Shown here in pieces: positions 13,746 through 26,517 of a DNA stretch of 64,000 nucleotides (positions are counted from its first letter, which is position 1; every line of letters starts with the position of its first letter). The DNA comes from Oreocharis arfaki (Eukaryota > Chordata > Aves > Passeriformes > Paramythiidae). Position numbers and translations under genes: made by a program. A model generated the notes under the pieces. It was not told where the DNA came from. It searched no databases and saw only the letters and a program-made list of their open reading frames with translations. The stretch lies in assembly GCA_013398015.1 (NCBI GenBank), contig VZRR01011618.1:1102021-1166020 (forward strand). The letters are read 5' to 3'.

Positions 13746-13809
13746 ACTAAGGGAACAAGCTGCATCCCAAAGTGTGGGAGCTGGACCCTTTCACCTAGCA
13801 CCTACTTAC

Positions 13810-13900
13810 GTGGCAGCTCCGACACGACCATCTGCAGCCGCAGCAGAAGCGCTGACTCAGTGGTCACTGACTTAGGCGGATCCGCACCGCTCCAGGTCAC
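13810..13900 (-). other. SEC22A: Probable SEC22A untranslated first exon (3' end exact, 5' end unknown)
   Basis: A strong donor, GCTGCCAC/GTAAGT, sits on the minus strand at 13810/13809, at the inner edge of a CpG island and upstream of the first SEC22A coding exon, which itself has a usable acceptor at 9210. The simplest model splices this exon directly to 9209. The transcription start cannot be placed, so the outer boundary given is only a guess within the CpG island. Confidence 0.5.
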
Positions 13901-14480
13901 AAAACTTCACACAACCTCCTGCAGAGCCTGGAGAGCGGCGGAGACCCCTACACAGAGGGGGCTCCTGCTACCGAGCGGAGCTTGCAAGGAGCGCCGAGCG
14001 GCCCTCGCTGTCTCCCGAGCCCGCCCTGCCCGCGGCAGCAGCGCTGCCACCGCCACCACCACCCCCCGTGACGGCGGCGGCGGCCCCGCGCTCACCGCGG
14101 CTGAAGCGCGGACGCAGCCGGCCCTGAGACTCCGCGGCCGGGCCTGGGGCCGGCAGGGGCGGGTAGGCGGGAGGAGAGGCGAGGCCGCGGCGCGGGTGGC
14201 GCGGGCAGGGCAAGGCAAGGCAGGGCANCTGAGGGCGCTCCGGGCGCTCCCGGCGCGGCCGGGGCGGGGTCCCGGTGAGCCCCCCGTCATCACGCGGAGC
14301 CTGAGGAGCTGCGCTGGGGGTCGTGGGATGCCTCCGCGGCCGCTGTGTACGAAGGGGACGCCGCTGCCGCACGGTGCCGGCGTCTCTGTGCCCCTGTCCC
14401 CGCCGTTCCGGTCTCCCGGGCGTGGGTGTCTCACACCGCCCGGGCGGGAGCAACCGAGCCACCGCCAGCGTTGCCTCGCA
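13810..14480 (-). promoter_or_regulatory. CpG island, likely SEC22A promoter
   Basis: A strongly GC- and CpG-rich stretch in otherwise AT-leaning DNA, with many CG dinucleotides, GGGGCGGG-like GC boxes and no TATA box. It lies upstream of the SEC22A first-exon donor. The open frames across it on both strands reflect high GC content rather than coding. One base, at 14228, is an N inside a run of GGCAAGGCAGG-type repeats. A bidirectional promoter is possible, but I see no supporting gene on the plus strand. Confidence 0.75.
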
Positions 14481-14504
14481 CCGCCTTGGCTGAGGCTGAA
14501 TTTA

Positions 14505-14870
14505 TCATAGAATCAGTCAGGTTCGAAAAGACCTCCGGGATCATCGGGACCAACCTGTGTCCCAACATCACCATGTCAGCCAGACCATGGCACCGAGTGC
14601 TACATCCCGTCTTTACTTAAACACCTCCAAGGATGGTGACTCTACCACATGCCCGGGCAACCCATTCCAATGTCCGTCTCCTTTCTGCGGAGAAATGCTT
14701 CCTAATGGCCAACCTGAACGTCCCCTGGTGCATCTTACGACTGTCGTGTTGTCCTATGCCCTGGGAGAAGTGCCCGACCCCCACCTGGCTCCAGCCTCCT
14801 CCCAGGGAGTTGTAGGGAGCCGTAAGGTCACCCTCGAGCCTTCTCTTCTCCGGGATAATTCGCTCTTGTT
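14505..14870 (-). mobile_element. CR1 LINE 3' fragment, beside the CpG island
   Basis: Reverse-complement CR1 starting with ATCATAGAATCAGTCAGGTT (tail plus 3' end), followed by the AAACACCTCCAAGGATGGTGA, GGAGAAATGCTTCCTAATG and GCCTTCTCTTCTCCGGG blocks. It directly abuts the outer side of the CpG island. The open frames here are CR1-derived. Confidence 0.9.
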
Positions 14871-16659
14871 TTCAGCACATGTGAGCTTTGGGAGCTGTGC
14901 TCTTTGGGTTCTCCCGTGTAGTAACTTCTGACTGCAGCTGGCCGGTGTCCACCAGGTTTAATGGATCCCACAGCCCTTGGCATATGCCTGGCGCTGTGTG
15001 AATAACCCGAGGTGTGTTTGGGGTCCTCTGCCGGGGCAGGGAGCGCGGCTGCTGGCACGCGTGTGATGGGGATGGAGTAGCCACCAGGAAAAGTGCATCT
15101 AGATGAGACCAGCTGCTAAGCTAATCTCACTCATTTCCCGACAAATCAACTGGGCATGTTTCAACAGCAAATGACAGTACAAAAGCGAAAGTTTGCAAAC
15201 CTCATTAGTAACCCTAAAGTGAGGTTCCTATTTTAAAACTACTTTCTTTACTGATACAAGGATAATTTTCTCCCTGTACCACTCTCCACTGTTTTTGTAC
15301 CAAATCACACAGTTTTAGTCTGTTGGCTCAAATCTCAAAGCAGCTTATTTCCTCGCTAACGCCTTTTAATTTCTCCTTCCATCTGCTACTACTTCACTAT
15401 CCAAGTGCCTGTAGCACTGCAGTGTTGGGATAGAGGTAACACACCTCACACTCTAGACTCTCAGGCTCTGCTGAGCTCTCCTCAGGAGCAAGGGGATCGG
15501 GAGGATGGTGCTGGAGCACATCAATGCTCTCCAACCTCAACTCTGCCTTCTCCGAGCAATTTTAAGTGGACACCTATGGCAACCCTGGATATCAGTGGGG
15601 CATCACCTCACTCCTTACTCCAGTGATCCAGGTGAGGAAAAATGATCTTTTGGGTCTTAGAACCAGGAGTAAATTGCTATTGCTGGAGATTAATTTCACC
15701 CTTTCAGCCTCCAGGCTTTCTCCTCTGTGCTTCAAGAAAAGCTCAGCCAAGCTGAGGGCTCGAGCTCTCCGAGTCAAACAAGGCCACAGCAAGGAGTACA
15801 AGATTAACTGTGGCTCTGGGGCTGAGAAACAGAGGGAAAAGTGGCAAAAGGGAGAAATTGTTTTTAGAGCAGACTCGAGACAGGAGTCAGAAGATGGGGC
15901 TGACATGGAGATGTGGGAGAGGAAGGAAGGAGCAGGTGAGCAGAGGGGCCACAGCAGGAGAGGTCACCTGCTTGGTGAGGTAGTTTTTCTCTGAACATAA
16001 AAGCTCAAGAAAAAGTGATATCCTGGAGAGCCTTTCCTGAGCATCCTTCTTTCAGAGAAAGCTGCCTGTTGGCAGGAGCTGTCAAGGATGTGCACCACGA
16101 ATGGGTCTTGCTAAAGCCTTGCACGGGATGGAAGGTGTGCATGTTTGAATACACAGCTCGCCGTCTCCAAGTCAGTATCTTGGTCTGTCATGAAAAAACT
16201 GTTCCCAGTCAGGCTTTTGTAGAGTGGAGCATGGGAACATCTCAATCCTGACTGACTACACACAAGTAAAGCACACATTCAGGAGATGATACTTTAATCT
16301 GAATAATTTCCAGAGAGTCCTTACCCTGTATAAACAGAGAGCAGAGTATTACAAGCTGCTACGCAGTTTAACAGCTTATGATAGCATCTACTATAATGCA
16401 GAGAACTAGTGATTACTTAATTAGAGGCTGTCTCAAGGTTTGTGATAAGTGCATACGTGTGTAATTTAAATTTTTCTAGTTCTTCTGAACTGTTTATCTT
16501 TCAACCCTAAAATTCTCTTAACCTTTTGTAAGTGTTTTAAAGAAAAAAGATAAGCATTTTGCATTTACATAAACAGTACTTCAAGTATTGTATATACATC
16601 TATTAGTTAAGATTCCTTGGGGGAAAAAAAACACAGTATTGTTTATTTTCAGGTGAACC

Positions 16660-16745
16660 TGGCCCCAAGAGGTTAAATAAATTGCACAAGGTTGCTTGAG
16701 GGAGCTAGTGGCAGAGTCAGAAGTGAGGTTACAGCTCCAACCCTT
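16660..16745 (-). mobile_element. MIR-like SINE relic
   Basis: The string AGAGGTTAAATAAATTGCAC, the following AAGGTTGCTTGAGGGAGCTA and then GTGGCAGAGTC follow the antisense of the MIR core (GAGGTTAAGTAACTTGCCCAAGGTCACACAGCTAGT, then GGCAGAGC). Divergence is high, as expected for an ancient element in a bird. Confidence 0.45.
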
Positions 16746-17688
16746 CCAGCTCTCATGGTGAACTTAAATCATATCTGTTATTCACGGATTTGCATGGCTA
16801 ACAAGCCAGTTACACTTTAAATTGCATTTTTTTTCTTGTCCCATTGACTCCCCTAAGATACAGAGGCAGTAAAACATTGTCAGAGGGGCAGCGTGCAGTG
16901 AATGCATTAGTGAAAGCTGCAGCCAGAGATAAAACAGATTCATGAGAAGGAAATCCAGTCGGTGCAAAGGGGAGCCAAAGTGGAGGAATGTAGGTGTTTC
17001 AGAATGAGAAGAGATGAGGAGACAAAGAGGAGCACGAGGTGGGGTATGGGTGGTGTCAGAGGTTGAAGAGAGAGCAGGATTGGAAGGACTGGTGACAAAG
17101 GAGTGCCCACGGTGCCAAACCCCTCAGTAATGCCAGCGAGGTGCGTCTCCATGAGCACAGCAAAATAGAGAAGCCGTGCACTTGCTGAATGTGTTATCAG
17201 CCAGCTGAAGGCAAAGCCCAACAGTGAATGCTCAGAGATCAGTTAGGACAGGATTTACCTCTCCAAAGTTCAGTGATCTGGAAATTGCCCTCTGTGAAGA
17301 AGCTCTTTGTTGCTATTTCTCCTCAGTCACTGCAGGGAGCAGACATGTCCAGCTGCATTTATACACCTTGGCTTTGGATGAATAAAGGTAGGGAAGACAA
17401 ACCCTTGGGCTCTGTCCACTGGATTTAAACATGACTTTTAAATCAGGGTTCCCCAAGGAAGAATATCCAGCTTGAGGAGCTGGCAGTAGTTGAGGTCATC
17501 AGTGGTGGAGTCACAGGAGCAACACAGAAGTAAAGTTTTGAAAGGAAAATTCAGCTTCAGTTTTCTTTGCAGCAAATTAAACTGTGGAATAGATCAGATT
17601 ACTGATCCACTTTGTAACTGTTTTTATGGGAAAAATAAAAGCCTTCTCTGATTTAGACTAATTAAACCCAAAGCCTTCATCTTGTTTT

Positions 17689-17724
17689 GGGGTTTTTTTT
17701 AAACCCAAAAGGCAAAAAAACCCC
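17689..17724. repeat. Inverted repeat, GGGGTTTTTTT / AAAAAAACCCC
   Basis: Eleven-base perfect arms (17689-17699 and 17714-17724) flank a 14-base loop. The element could form a hairpin or be a chance pairing of two homopolymer-rich tracts. Confidence 0.7.
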
Positions 17725-19429
17725 TTCTGTTTACTACATGTTTCTCATTCTATTTCTCCTTTCTCTGTACCATTTTTTTTTCTTATATCTTTCTTAAAGT
17801 TTGGTGCTTGAAGCTGGAGGTATTGTTCAAGCTGTGTCTTTAGCTAAAAACCAGACTAACAACCATTAATATGCTTCCTGTTTCTTGGATAGTAATGCCA
17901 ATTCCCACAAAAAAACAGGTATGTTGAATCAGTGAATTGATGTGGAGTGCGCCCCAGCTGCATCACAAGGCCTTTACTCTCCAAATCAGGCTGCTGAAAT
18001 CATGGCACTGGCTAAAAGCCTGTGACTTTCTAACAATTTTGCACTCTAAAAAATTGCACCCAATTTTCCAGGTTTTAGAGAAACCTGTGTCCATAATCGC
18101 AAGAGCTAGGATTACACTCACTGGGATGAACTGTTCTCGCTAACACAGCATCAGCAGAAGTGTGAGCAAGGTCATAAAAATCATCAGCAGAATATGCAGT
18201 TTATTTCCTTGCTTCTCTTTTTTAAAAACCTCCTCTGCTGATTCAGTCTTAAGGTCCTGTGCTGGGCCCAAGAGTTTCTTTCATGGAACACTAGTGTTTA
18301 ACTCTCAAGGGCTTTACAAGAATGAAGCAACTCGTAATGTCACAGAAAGTCTCACTGGTAATAAATGCAGATGTTAGAACAAAATACAGCATTATCCCAA
18401 TGGCTCTGCTTGCAGCAGGGCCCAGTGTGATCTCCTGCATAAAGAACATCCCATTTCTAAGCAGTAATCTTCACACTGTATCTCAATTAGTTTGAAAAGC
18501 AATGTGTTGTTAATGTATTTTTATTTACAGGGCCATAAGCATTATGGGCTTATGGAAATAACACGAGTGAGCTTTTCTGATGATCATGTCCCAAGCCATT
18601 CCAACAGTGATGGGCTCTCTTGGGGCTTTTCTGCTTACTTTATTCCCTCTCTGGTAGAAACAGCCGATCTGAAAAGCCACATGAATATACTCCTAGTACA
18701 CACAATCCCTTTCGTTCCCTGCATGACTGTAATTGAACACATTGGCAGACTTTGTTTGTATTTAAATATTTTCATAGAAGGGAAAATCATTCCACGCTGA
18801 TCACTTCATGAGGCCAAAAATTTCATTAGGAGTCATTTGAACAATTACAATAAATAAAAAAAATCATTATTTGTCAGTACAGTTGTGCCATAAACACTAT
18901 AATTTATATTAAAAGAATTCTTGGTCCCTAATGAAATTTGTCTTTGTTTATGATAATAACCACAACAAATTTACTGAGTAAGAAAGAAAACATATGGCTT
19001 TGTAATCCACAGTTAGGTTGTTCTATTTGAAATTTAATTCAGAAGGATAGAAAGGTTTCTCAGGACTGAAGGGATTATAGGTACTGTAATATCTAATAAG
19101 ATTATAAGATGGAGGTGGTGGCTCACTGTAATAGAAACCCACTAAGACGCAGGATGGGCAGGACTTTCTGGGTTTTCAAATCCACTCCCCAGGTACTGTA
19201 GACAGCTGGATCACATGGTCCATTTAATACATTTTGTGAGCTTCATGATAAAACTAGGTATGGTTTCATCACTCTAATTTTTATACCCTCGCTATGCAGG
19301 TGGATAAAGAACACCTAATTGATAGTCTAAATTATTCACGGCCAATTTATACCCACTTGCTCATACACCAAGATGGCCTACCTTTAATATTCCCCCTACC
19401 TGATGTATTTACAGAAAGCAGTCAAACCA

Positions 19430-19990
19430 CATCTCAGTCTTCAGCTGCTGGGCTTAACAAGCCCCTTGTGCTCACTGTCCTTTCACGAAAGGTTCTCCAG
19501 TCTCCTCCTCCTCTTAGCAGCCCTTTGCTGTACCCATTTCATTAAGAACCCAGACTTCTTTAACACAAGCAGAATAATGGGTTTTATTCCAAACAAAATC
19601 TTGCTGGGGTCTTATTTGAAGATGTTCATACTTCCCTTGCTTTGCTAGAACTGTCTCTCCTACTGCATTTTAGAGTTTCAGTTGCCTTTTCCATGCCCAC
19701 GCTGAGCTGGGGCAAGTTGAAATCTTTCTGTGTCATTGCAGGTCTCCTGCAGAATTTTGTCCGCTGCTACCTCCCTTACTACTTCTGTGGCCTTGCCCTT
19801 CAAGGATACTCAGCTCTTGCTGAAGTTCAATATTCTGAACTTTCTCTACACTGATGATACCTCCTAACTTGGTGACTTCAATATATTTTTACGATCAGAC
19901 ACCTCTGTTTTCCAAATATGTCACTGATGAAAATAATAACAGTCAGTCTTAAGACTTACAGTTTAGGGGCTCTGAATAATTCCCTTTCAA
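19430..19990 (-). mobile_element. Old CR1-like LINE relic
   Basis: Reads like antisense CR1 sequence upstream of the usual 3' tail: TTCTCCAGTCTCCTCCTCC, later CTTGGTGACTTC and TGTCACTGATGAAAATAATAAC resembling the CTTGGTGTCATC and GTCATTGATGAAGATATTAA blocks. The order is right but divergence is high, so boundaries are approximate. Confidence 0.35.
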
Positions 19991-20839
19991 CACAGTTCAG
20001 ATTCCAACACCGTGCATGCCTTGCAGTTCCTCTATAAATCTCAGACTTCTCCGTGCAGGAGATACAAATTTATACATGATTCCTCATCAGCTATTTTATT
20101 CAAGTCCAGACAGCCAGATTTTCCTTCTTTGTCTAGCTAATTAATTACTCTATCAAAGAAACCTATCAAATTAGTTTGATATTATCTAGCCTTGGTAAAT
20201 GCCAGTTCCATTTCATTCTGTTTTCCAGTGACTGTCATGACTTTTACAATTCTCTACTCCCACATTCTTTCCAAAAGCCTGACATAAAATATTGTGCACA
20301 ATACAAAATATATTGTGCGTTTTCAGTGAAAAATCCATGTTTTATTTGTCTTTGGTATAGATTAGTTATTTACATCAATATACAATTTTGACTAGCAGGT
20401 AATGTTGAGCAGCACTTATAGATCGGTTGACTCTGTATTCCCAGCAGAAATGTATATGCATCTTTTTTTATTCTAAATAGTGTTAGTATCACTTTTTAAA
20501 AGGATTGGAATACAACTTTGGCATGCTGGTCCAACTGAGACACAGCCCCACATGCAAAAGGGTCTTTTCTTGAACAGCTTTACAGTCAACTGATACACAT
20601 TGCAGAAAATCAGAGGACAACATGTACAGTGACTTGTATGGTGATCACAGGCATTGGGCATGGAAGAAATACAGAAACAGGGGAGAGCTGGGGAGGATTT
20701 TGCTGAGAGGTGCTGGATGATTGTTTCAGATAGAGATAAATTACACATGGTGTTGTCTTCTTTGTGCTTAATTTTAATTATGTTGTGGGCAGTACACAAA
20801 TTGAAAGAAGAGCTGGTAAGAAACGAAATCAAGACTTGA

Positions 20840-20960
20840 ATTTCAAGTCCACTGCTGACCCACAGAGTTTGTGTGTCCTTGGGCAAAAGGCTTTGTTGGT
20901 TTTTTTTTCCGTCTCACTGCCTCATCTGTAAAACAGAGATAACACTACTTCTTTTTTCCC
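20840..20960 (+). mobile_element. MIR-like SINE relic
   Basis: CTTGGGCAAAAGG, CACTGCCTCATCTGTAAAAC and GAGATAACACTAC align with the sense MIR 3' half (CCTTGGGCAAGT, CCTCATCTGTAAAATG, GGATAATA). A weakly similar stretch continues to about 21,060. Confidence 0.45.
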
Positions 20961-23900
20961 AACCTGACTATTTACATAATAAAAGCCTTTCCATGCATGA
21001 CAGACTCTTATGTATTTGTACAGCATCTAGAATAATGAGGACCTGGATCTTGGGACTACAACACAAACAATACACAACAATTAAGATTATACATCCATCC
21101 AAAATATACCAAATGCACCTCATACTACAGTACCTTGCCAGAGAGACATGACTTTATTCCACGGTGAACTCTGTTTCTTTGATGTCTGTGGTCCCTCCTT
21201 TTGTGCTGCTCTTTTGCCTAAGAAAAGCTTTGGCAGAGAGGTAAGTTTTACGTAAGTCAGAAGTCCTGTGACAATCCCTTTCTGGTGTCCTGCAGGTGGA
21301 AGGCAGGATGGACCCCAGAGTCTGCAGGGAATTGCACGGAACTGGGCAGCATCGTGCAGCATCTCTGCATCTCTGCAGCAGCTCTCCTGCGGCCCCATTC
21401 ACCTCCCACTGGATCAGGCAAGATCTGCCTTGAAGGATGCTTGTCTCTCTGAAAAGGGAAAAGAAAGAGCCTCTCATCCATATTGTCCCTGGGGAGGACT
21501 GTGCACCCACTGCAGGTCAGCCCAGCACAGCGCTGTCTTCTTGGTAAGCAAATCCTACACCCTTGGAGAGGTCTCACTAAATTCTGGGGATGCAGTAGGA
21601 AATGTTGGATCTGCTCATCCTGTTCCATGTGGGGTGGAGTACAGTGATAAGCATCCCCTCACCATCAACCTGGAGGCTACAGGATCAGAGATCCTTTATT
21701 GTGCTGTACATTTTCCTAGGAAATGTTCTCTGAAGAGTTTATGCTCAGCTTGGAGAAGACACCTTCCCATGCCAGAACTTTTGGGAAGGGGAAAGCTTTT
21801 TCCCCCTAGCCTGTATGCCCAGAAGGTAATGCTAAAATAGCATTGGAGGTCAGGCTGGGTCTGCACTGCAATTTCTCTGCATGCTGAGAGAAAATAAAAC
21901 AGAGGGTGCTTGGCTGCCCTGAGCTGGTGTGTCCAGGCCCCGAGGCTGGGCTGGCTCTGCAGCTACTTGGCATGGAGAGGAGGAAAAACATGCATAAATT
22001 AGGAGCTCTTAAAGCCAGTTTCCTTCTTTGGTCCCAGAATAACTGGCCGAGGGCACTTGTATTGCAGCAGCAGACCAACCCCTCCGTGCTGACAGGTGAC
22101 ACTCTTTAGTGCTTCCCTTGTGCTGGCAGATACACCTCGACATTAATTACACTGTGCAGCACTGCCCTTGGCTAAAAATCATGGACATTCATCCCCCCCC
22201 CTTTTCTTCACAAGATTTTTGCAAACAATAAAGAACAAGAGAAGTGATGGTAACTGCATTATTAATGATACATAGCTGTAACTGATTAGTTTGGTTTCCT
22301 GTCCTGCACAAGGAAGATTGCATTGTGCTGTGGCTATTGTTTTATGGGAACTCAGGCTGGATACCAGGTGTCTGTTACAAATGTTGGGCACCAAATTAAA
22401 CACCCACACATACTGAAAGGACCAGCAACATGACAGGAAGAATTATTCATTTTGCCAGCAGTAAAATGACAAAGCAGAGGAGTGACAAATGCTCTAGATA
22501 AACTCAGAGCTCCAATTTAATGCATGGGATAAGGACCTCTTTTTCCAAATAAAGGCTCCTTACTCTTGCAGTTTCTTACTTCTCCATAATTTAGCTGTGC
22601 ACATATTTGGCATTTAGAGTGTGACGGATTTACACATTTGCTATCAAATGAGCTGCAAGAGCTAATCAGCTCGGGCAGAATTGCACATATTAATGAAGAA
22701 GGCTCTTCTGCATGCCTGCGATGTAGACACCCACTTAACTGGGGCACCAGAGACTAATTTGAAAAGATTTTGTTCACGTAGCTCTTTTCCTATGATGAAT
22801 GCTTGCAGGGAATCATGCTGTAGAGAGGGAGCAAGCACTATCTGCAAAATCTGGCTAAATGGTTCTCATTACTGAGTGATGGAAGAGCAATAGGAAAGAT
22901 AATTTATTAGTGGCTCAAAGCTAATGAGAATAATTAGCACTATGATGCTTTCTAAGCAAACACAGAATAACTGTTCCTTAAGGAGCGCTGTCTCCCTGCA
23001 GCAGTGCTGAGTGCTCTAGGCAGGAGGACAGGACTTCCACGGGCAGGAATCTTACAAACCAAGGACAGGGTTGGGCAGCTGTGTGGAAACACCCAGACAT
23101 CCTATGGGCCTGCATTAGAGTCCTGATTTCCTAAATTTTTGGCTAACAGACCATCTTTTTTTTCTATCTGAAAAACAGCTACACTGGGCTGATGAATAGA
23201 GTTTACTCTTCAGCTTAACTCCTCGGAAACCAGGGGTTGGAAATTGCTGCCTTGGATACTGAGACTTTTTGCAATATTGCATCACACATTGCCTTCCAAC
23301 ACCTTGCAAAAGCCAAGCCAGTCGACAGTGCTTTGCAGGAAGTATTTCAGCAGCAATGGTCAGTACCCAGGACTGCCAGCAGAGAAAATGGCATTTGGCT
23401 TCATTTCCTTTGTAGACACCCCGGTATCCTCCTTCCTCACTCTGTAAATAGAAGCAGGATGTGCAGGGAAAACATAGCATCTTCTTATGACCAGTCAAAG
23501 AAACTAATGGGAAAAATTGAGGTTTCCAATCAGTTCCAGCACAGAGCAGTAATGTACACAACCGGATTAGCCAAAGGGCTGCACTCCTGTGGTTCCAGCA
23601 GAGCCATGGAACGCTCAGGGATGCTGGGCTGCCAGAGGCAAAGGAAATGCCAGCATTTGGCTACAGTGCTCAACACCTGCTGATAAAAGCTGATCTTCCC
23701 CCCACCTCTCAGTTTTCAGAATTTACTCCTGCAATCCCAGTGTTCCATTACAGACCCAATCACACTAAAGTAAGCTATTAAATTAAAACGAGGTGCACGT
23801 GGGCAGCAGTCCCCACTCCCCCGAGTGTCGTTTGGAGCAAATAGCTTGTTTCATAGTTTGTAAAACACAGTTGGCAGGGGTTCAGTGTTATTCTAGGAAA

Positions 23901-26517
23901 TCCATGTAGGCAACATTTCTTTCTTGTAATATAGCACTATCAAGACTATGGAGAATGATTTTGCTTTTTATTTTTTAAAAGACAAACGGACAAAACATCT
24001 GTAGGCTATGTCGCCAGGTCTTGACTTTTCTTTTGAAAAGCAGTTCGCCTCTAAAATCAAAATCACCCATAAAGCAATTCCATGTGAAACAAGACTCTCT
24101 GAAGCATTCTCTTAGAGCTTACTCATGATGGGAGTTTTATCTGCTTTTTTACTCCCAAATTAAATGCTGCAAGAACATAGACCTTACCTCTCTTATCTTT
24201 TTTCACCAGTAATATCAATCTATTTTTGTGGATGACTATTGAAAGGATTTTAAGTTAGCAAGATTTGAGGACTTAATTTGGTTTGAGTAGGAGTTTAGAA
24301 AAGTTCCCCAGGCTGTTTCACCCAACTGCAACTGTTCTGGAGGGGCTTGGGGGTCAACATGGCTGTCAGATCCAAAACGCAATTTTAGAGGGAAAGAGGA
24401 AATGGAGGTTTTTAGGCTGCTTTTCTTGACTCAGATTGGAAAGCAAGTCTCTTCCAGCCTCTCTTGGAGGAGTTGCTCTGCTTTGAACAAGTAAGGCCAT
24501 AGTTACTGGGTGAAAGATAGATGGATTACAACAGAGCCAAATCATCCTCTGAGGTCGCAGGGGCTGGGATAGAAGCTTATGCTCATCTTGGGACTCCCAA
24601 CTTGTGTTTGCCATATCCCAGAGCACTCACTCTCCTGGGAACTTTTCCTCCTTTTGTTGGATGAAACAAATCCAACATCTCAGGCTCTTTCATTAGACAG
24701 GAAAACCATCTCCTCTCCAGCTTCCAGTATGCACAAAATGCTTGGCCCTGCTGCCCTTCATTTTTTGGTCCAACCACACAGCAGGACTAACACAGCCCTG
24801 TGGGCTATTTTTATCTTGTTTAAGCCAACACTGGGGAACAAAGTGATGCACAATCCTTGCTCAGCCTCTCTGCTGTGTACACGTTTTACCCTTCCTCGAC
24901 AAGATTTAATCTGCTTAGGGTTAACTATGTAGCAGATGTCCAAGACCTTTGAATCACACCTTAAAAAGACTGAAAGAGCAACCCCATAATTGCAAGAGCA
25001 GAATCTCTGATTCACTGCAAACCATTTGTTATCAGCAATTAAGTTTCTTGCTGATAAATGATTCATGACTTCAAAGCCCAGATTACTCACTTTTAACCAC
25101 GGCAGAAATTCCTGTGATTATGAACGCCAGGGCTACGCATCTACTGCGACAGGCTGGAAAATCTGAATGTGTGAAATGACCAACCATTTAAATACAGAAA
25201 ATAAGAGCTCTTACATATATTTTTCAGTCACAGTTTGTAGAAAATAATAACATATTTCAATTTCAACATGACTGATGTGAATATAAACATAAACTGACTC
25301 CACTAGCAAATAAAAACACCAACTTTTGCTTTACTGGAGGCAACAGAAAACAGTGTGACTGATATCCAGACCTGACTTACTAATTAAAAAGGCTTGGAAG
25401 CAAAGCTCTGAGCTCCTGGTACACTCTAGTTCACAGTAACTAAGGCTTTTGTCAGCCATTTGATGTAATCATTTATGGTGTTCTAAACTGTATTTTTCAA
25501 AAACCATTCAGACCATAAACCAGATGAGTCATGACCCTGTAACAGAAGGTAAATTATTCTCAAATATTTTATATTTGTGCATTAACACATGATTAGCCAA
25601 GAAAAAATGAATGCCCAAGTCGTAGAAGTAACTGACAAAAGAATGAAGGGAAAAATGAGAATTCCTAATTTTATTATGGTGTAACCAGCTGTAAGGAATT
25701 ACTGGTCCGAAGCACAGTGTGCAATTGTCTGACCCTAAACATTTACTAAAGCCTATAATTCAGAATGATCCTGACTAGTGAAGTCACCACTGGCAAGCTA
25801 TCATTTTTTTCTTTCTTATTTTTGAAGAAGTCTACATTTCTCACCAATTAGCATAAACACAGGCACAGCCTATGCACAGAAATGCTCAACCTTTTCTGGA
25901 GGCTGTATTTCGTTAATGCCAGCTGCTTTGACTCTGAGATCAAAAGAGACACAGCAAGTTCTGGACTGATCATATTTGATAGTTTGCTCAAAGCAGAAGA
26001 ATTCCTGTTTGAGATCAAATGGCATCAATATGTATTGTTTCTTAAATGGAGGGCAGAGTGCCTGCTACTTATGTGAGGATAGCTTGAAATAAAGAATTAT
26101 CATGATCTTCTGCAAAAGTGCTATACACTACCTAAGTAACTGTGCTAACTGAAAGGGAAAAAAACAGAGTAAGAGACTTAATAAATTAAGCTACTTTTAC
26201 ACTATGATATTATGTTCTGTCAGGCAGCTGATTTTTTTGGGTGAAGAGACTCATCAGGTGCCTAATAAGAGTAGATACTTGGCACAGCTCCACGGCCATT
26301 CCAGTTGATGTCATGGTTAACAAGCTGGCTACCATACAAGGCCAATCAGGCTACTGGTATTCCACAATACTCACTAATGGCTTCAGCAGCTTAATGGTGC
26401 CAAACATACAGTGCCATTAATTGGGCGAGAGAGAGAAGGAAAAAACACCCAGGAAGGAGCTAAGATGCCATTCACCTCCTGAGCAGCCCCTCAGCACGGT
26501 CTGTGGGCCCAAACTAG

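Larger units (their letters stand above)
9210..13809 (-). other. SEC22A 5'UTR intron (4.6 kb, if the first exon splices directly)
   Basis: Non-coding stretch between the probable first exon and the start-codon exon. It carries a clear CR1 fragment close to the first exon (13527-13745) and a smaller one (about 12155-12215). The rest, including weak open frames at 12,070-12,500, shows nothing recognisable. An extra untranslated exon here cannot be excluded. Confidence 0.6.
14871..26517. other. Intergenic interval between SEC22A and PDIA5
   Basis: No recognisable protein-coding gene. It contains old repeat relics (MIR-like at about 16,660 and 20,840; CR1-like at about 19,430) and an imperfect hairpin at 17,689. 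There are AT-rich, motif-dense stretches that look like conserved non-coding elements, notably about 18,540-18,920 and 22,430-22,960. A patch with overlapping open frames on both strands (21,150-21,840) has no ATG-led frame I recognise and is probably chance. A long non-coding RNA here could not be seen from sequence alone. Confidence 0.7.

Noticed and set aside
13860..14510. Open frames of 164-216 codons on both strands
   Set aside because: They sit in the CpG island, read through an N, and consist of R/A/P/G-rich low-complexity translation expected from GC-rich DNA.
21154..21840. Overlapping 92-190 codon frames on both strands
   Set aside because: The longest starts at GTG, none resembles a known protein, and opposite-strand frames are open together, pointing to base composition rather than coding.
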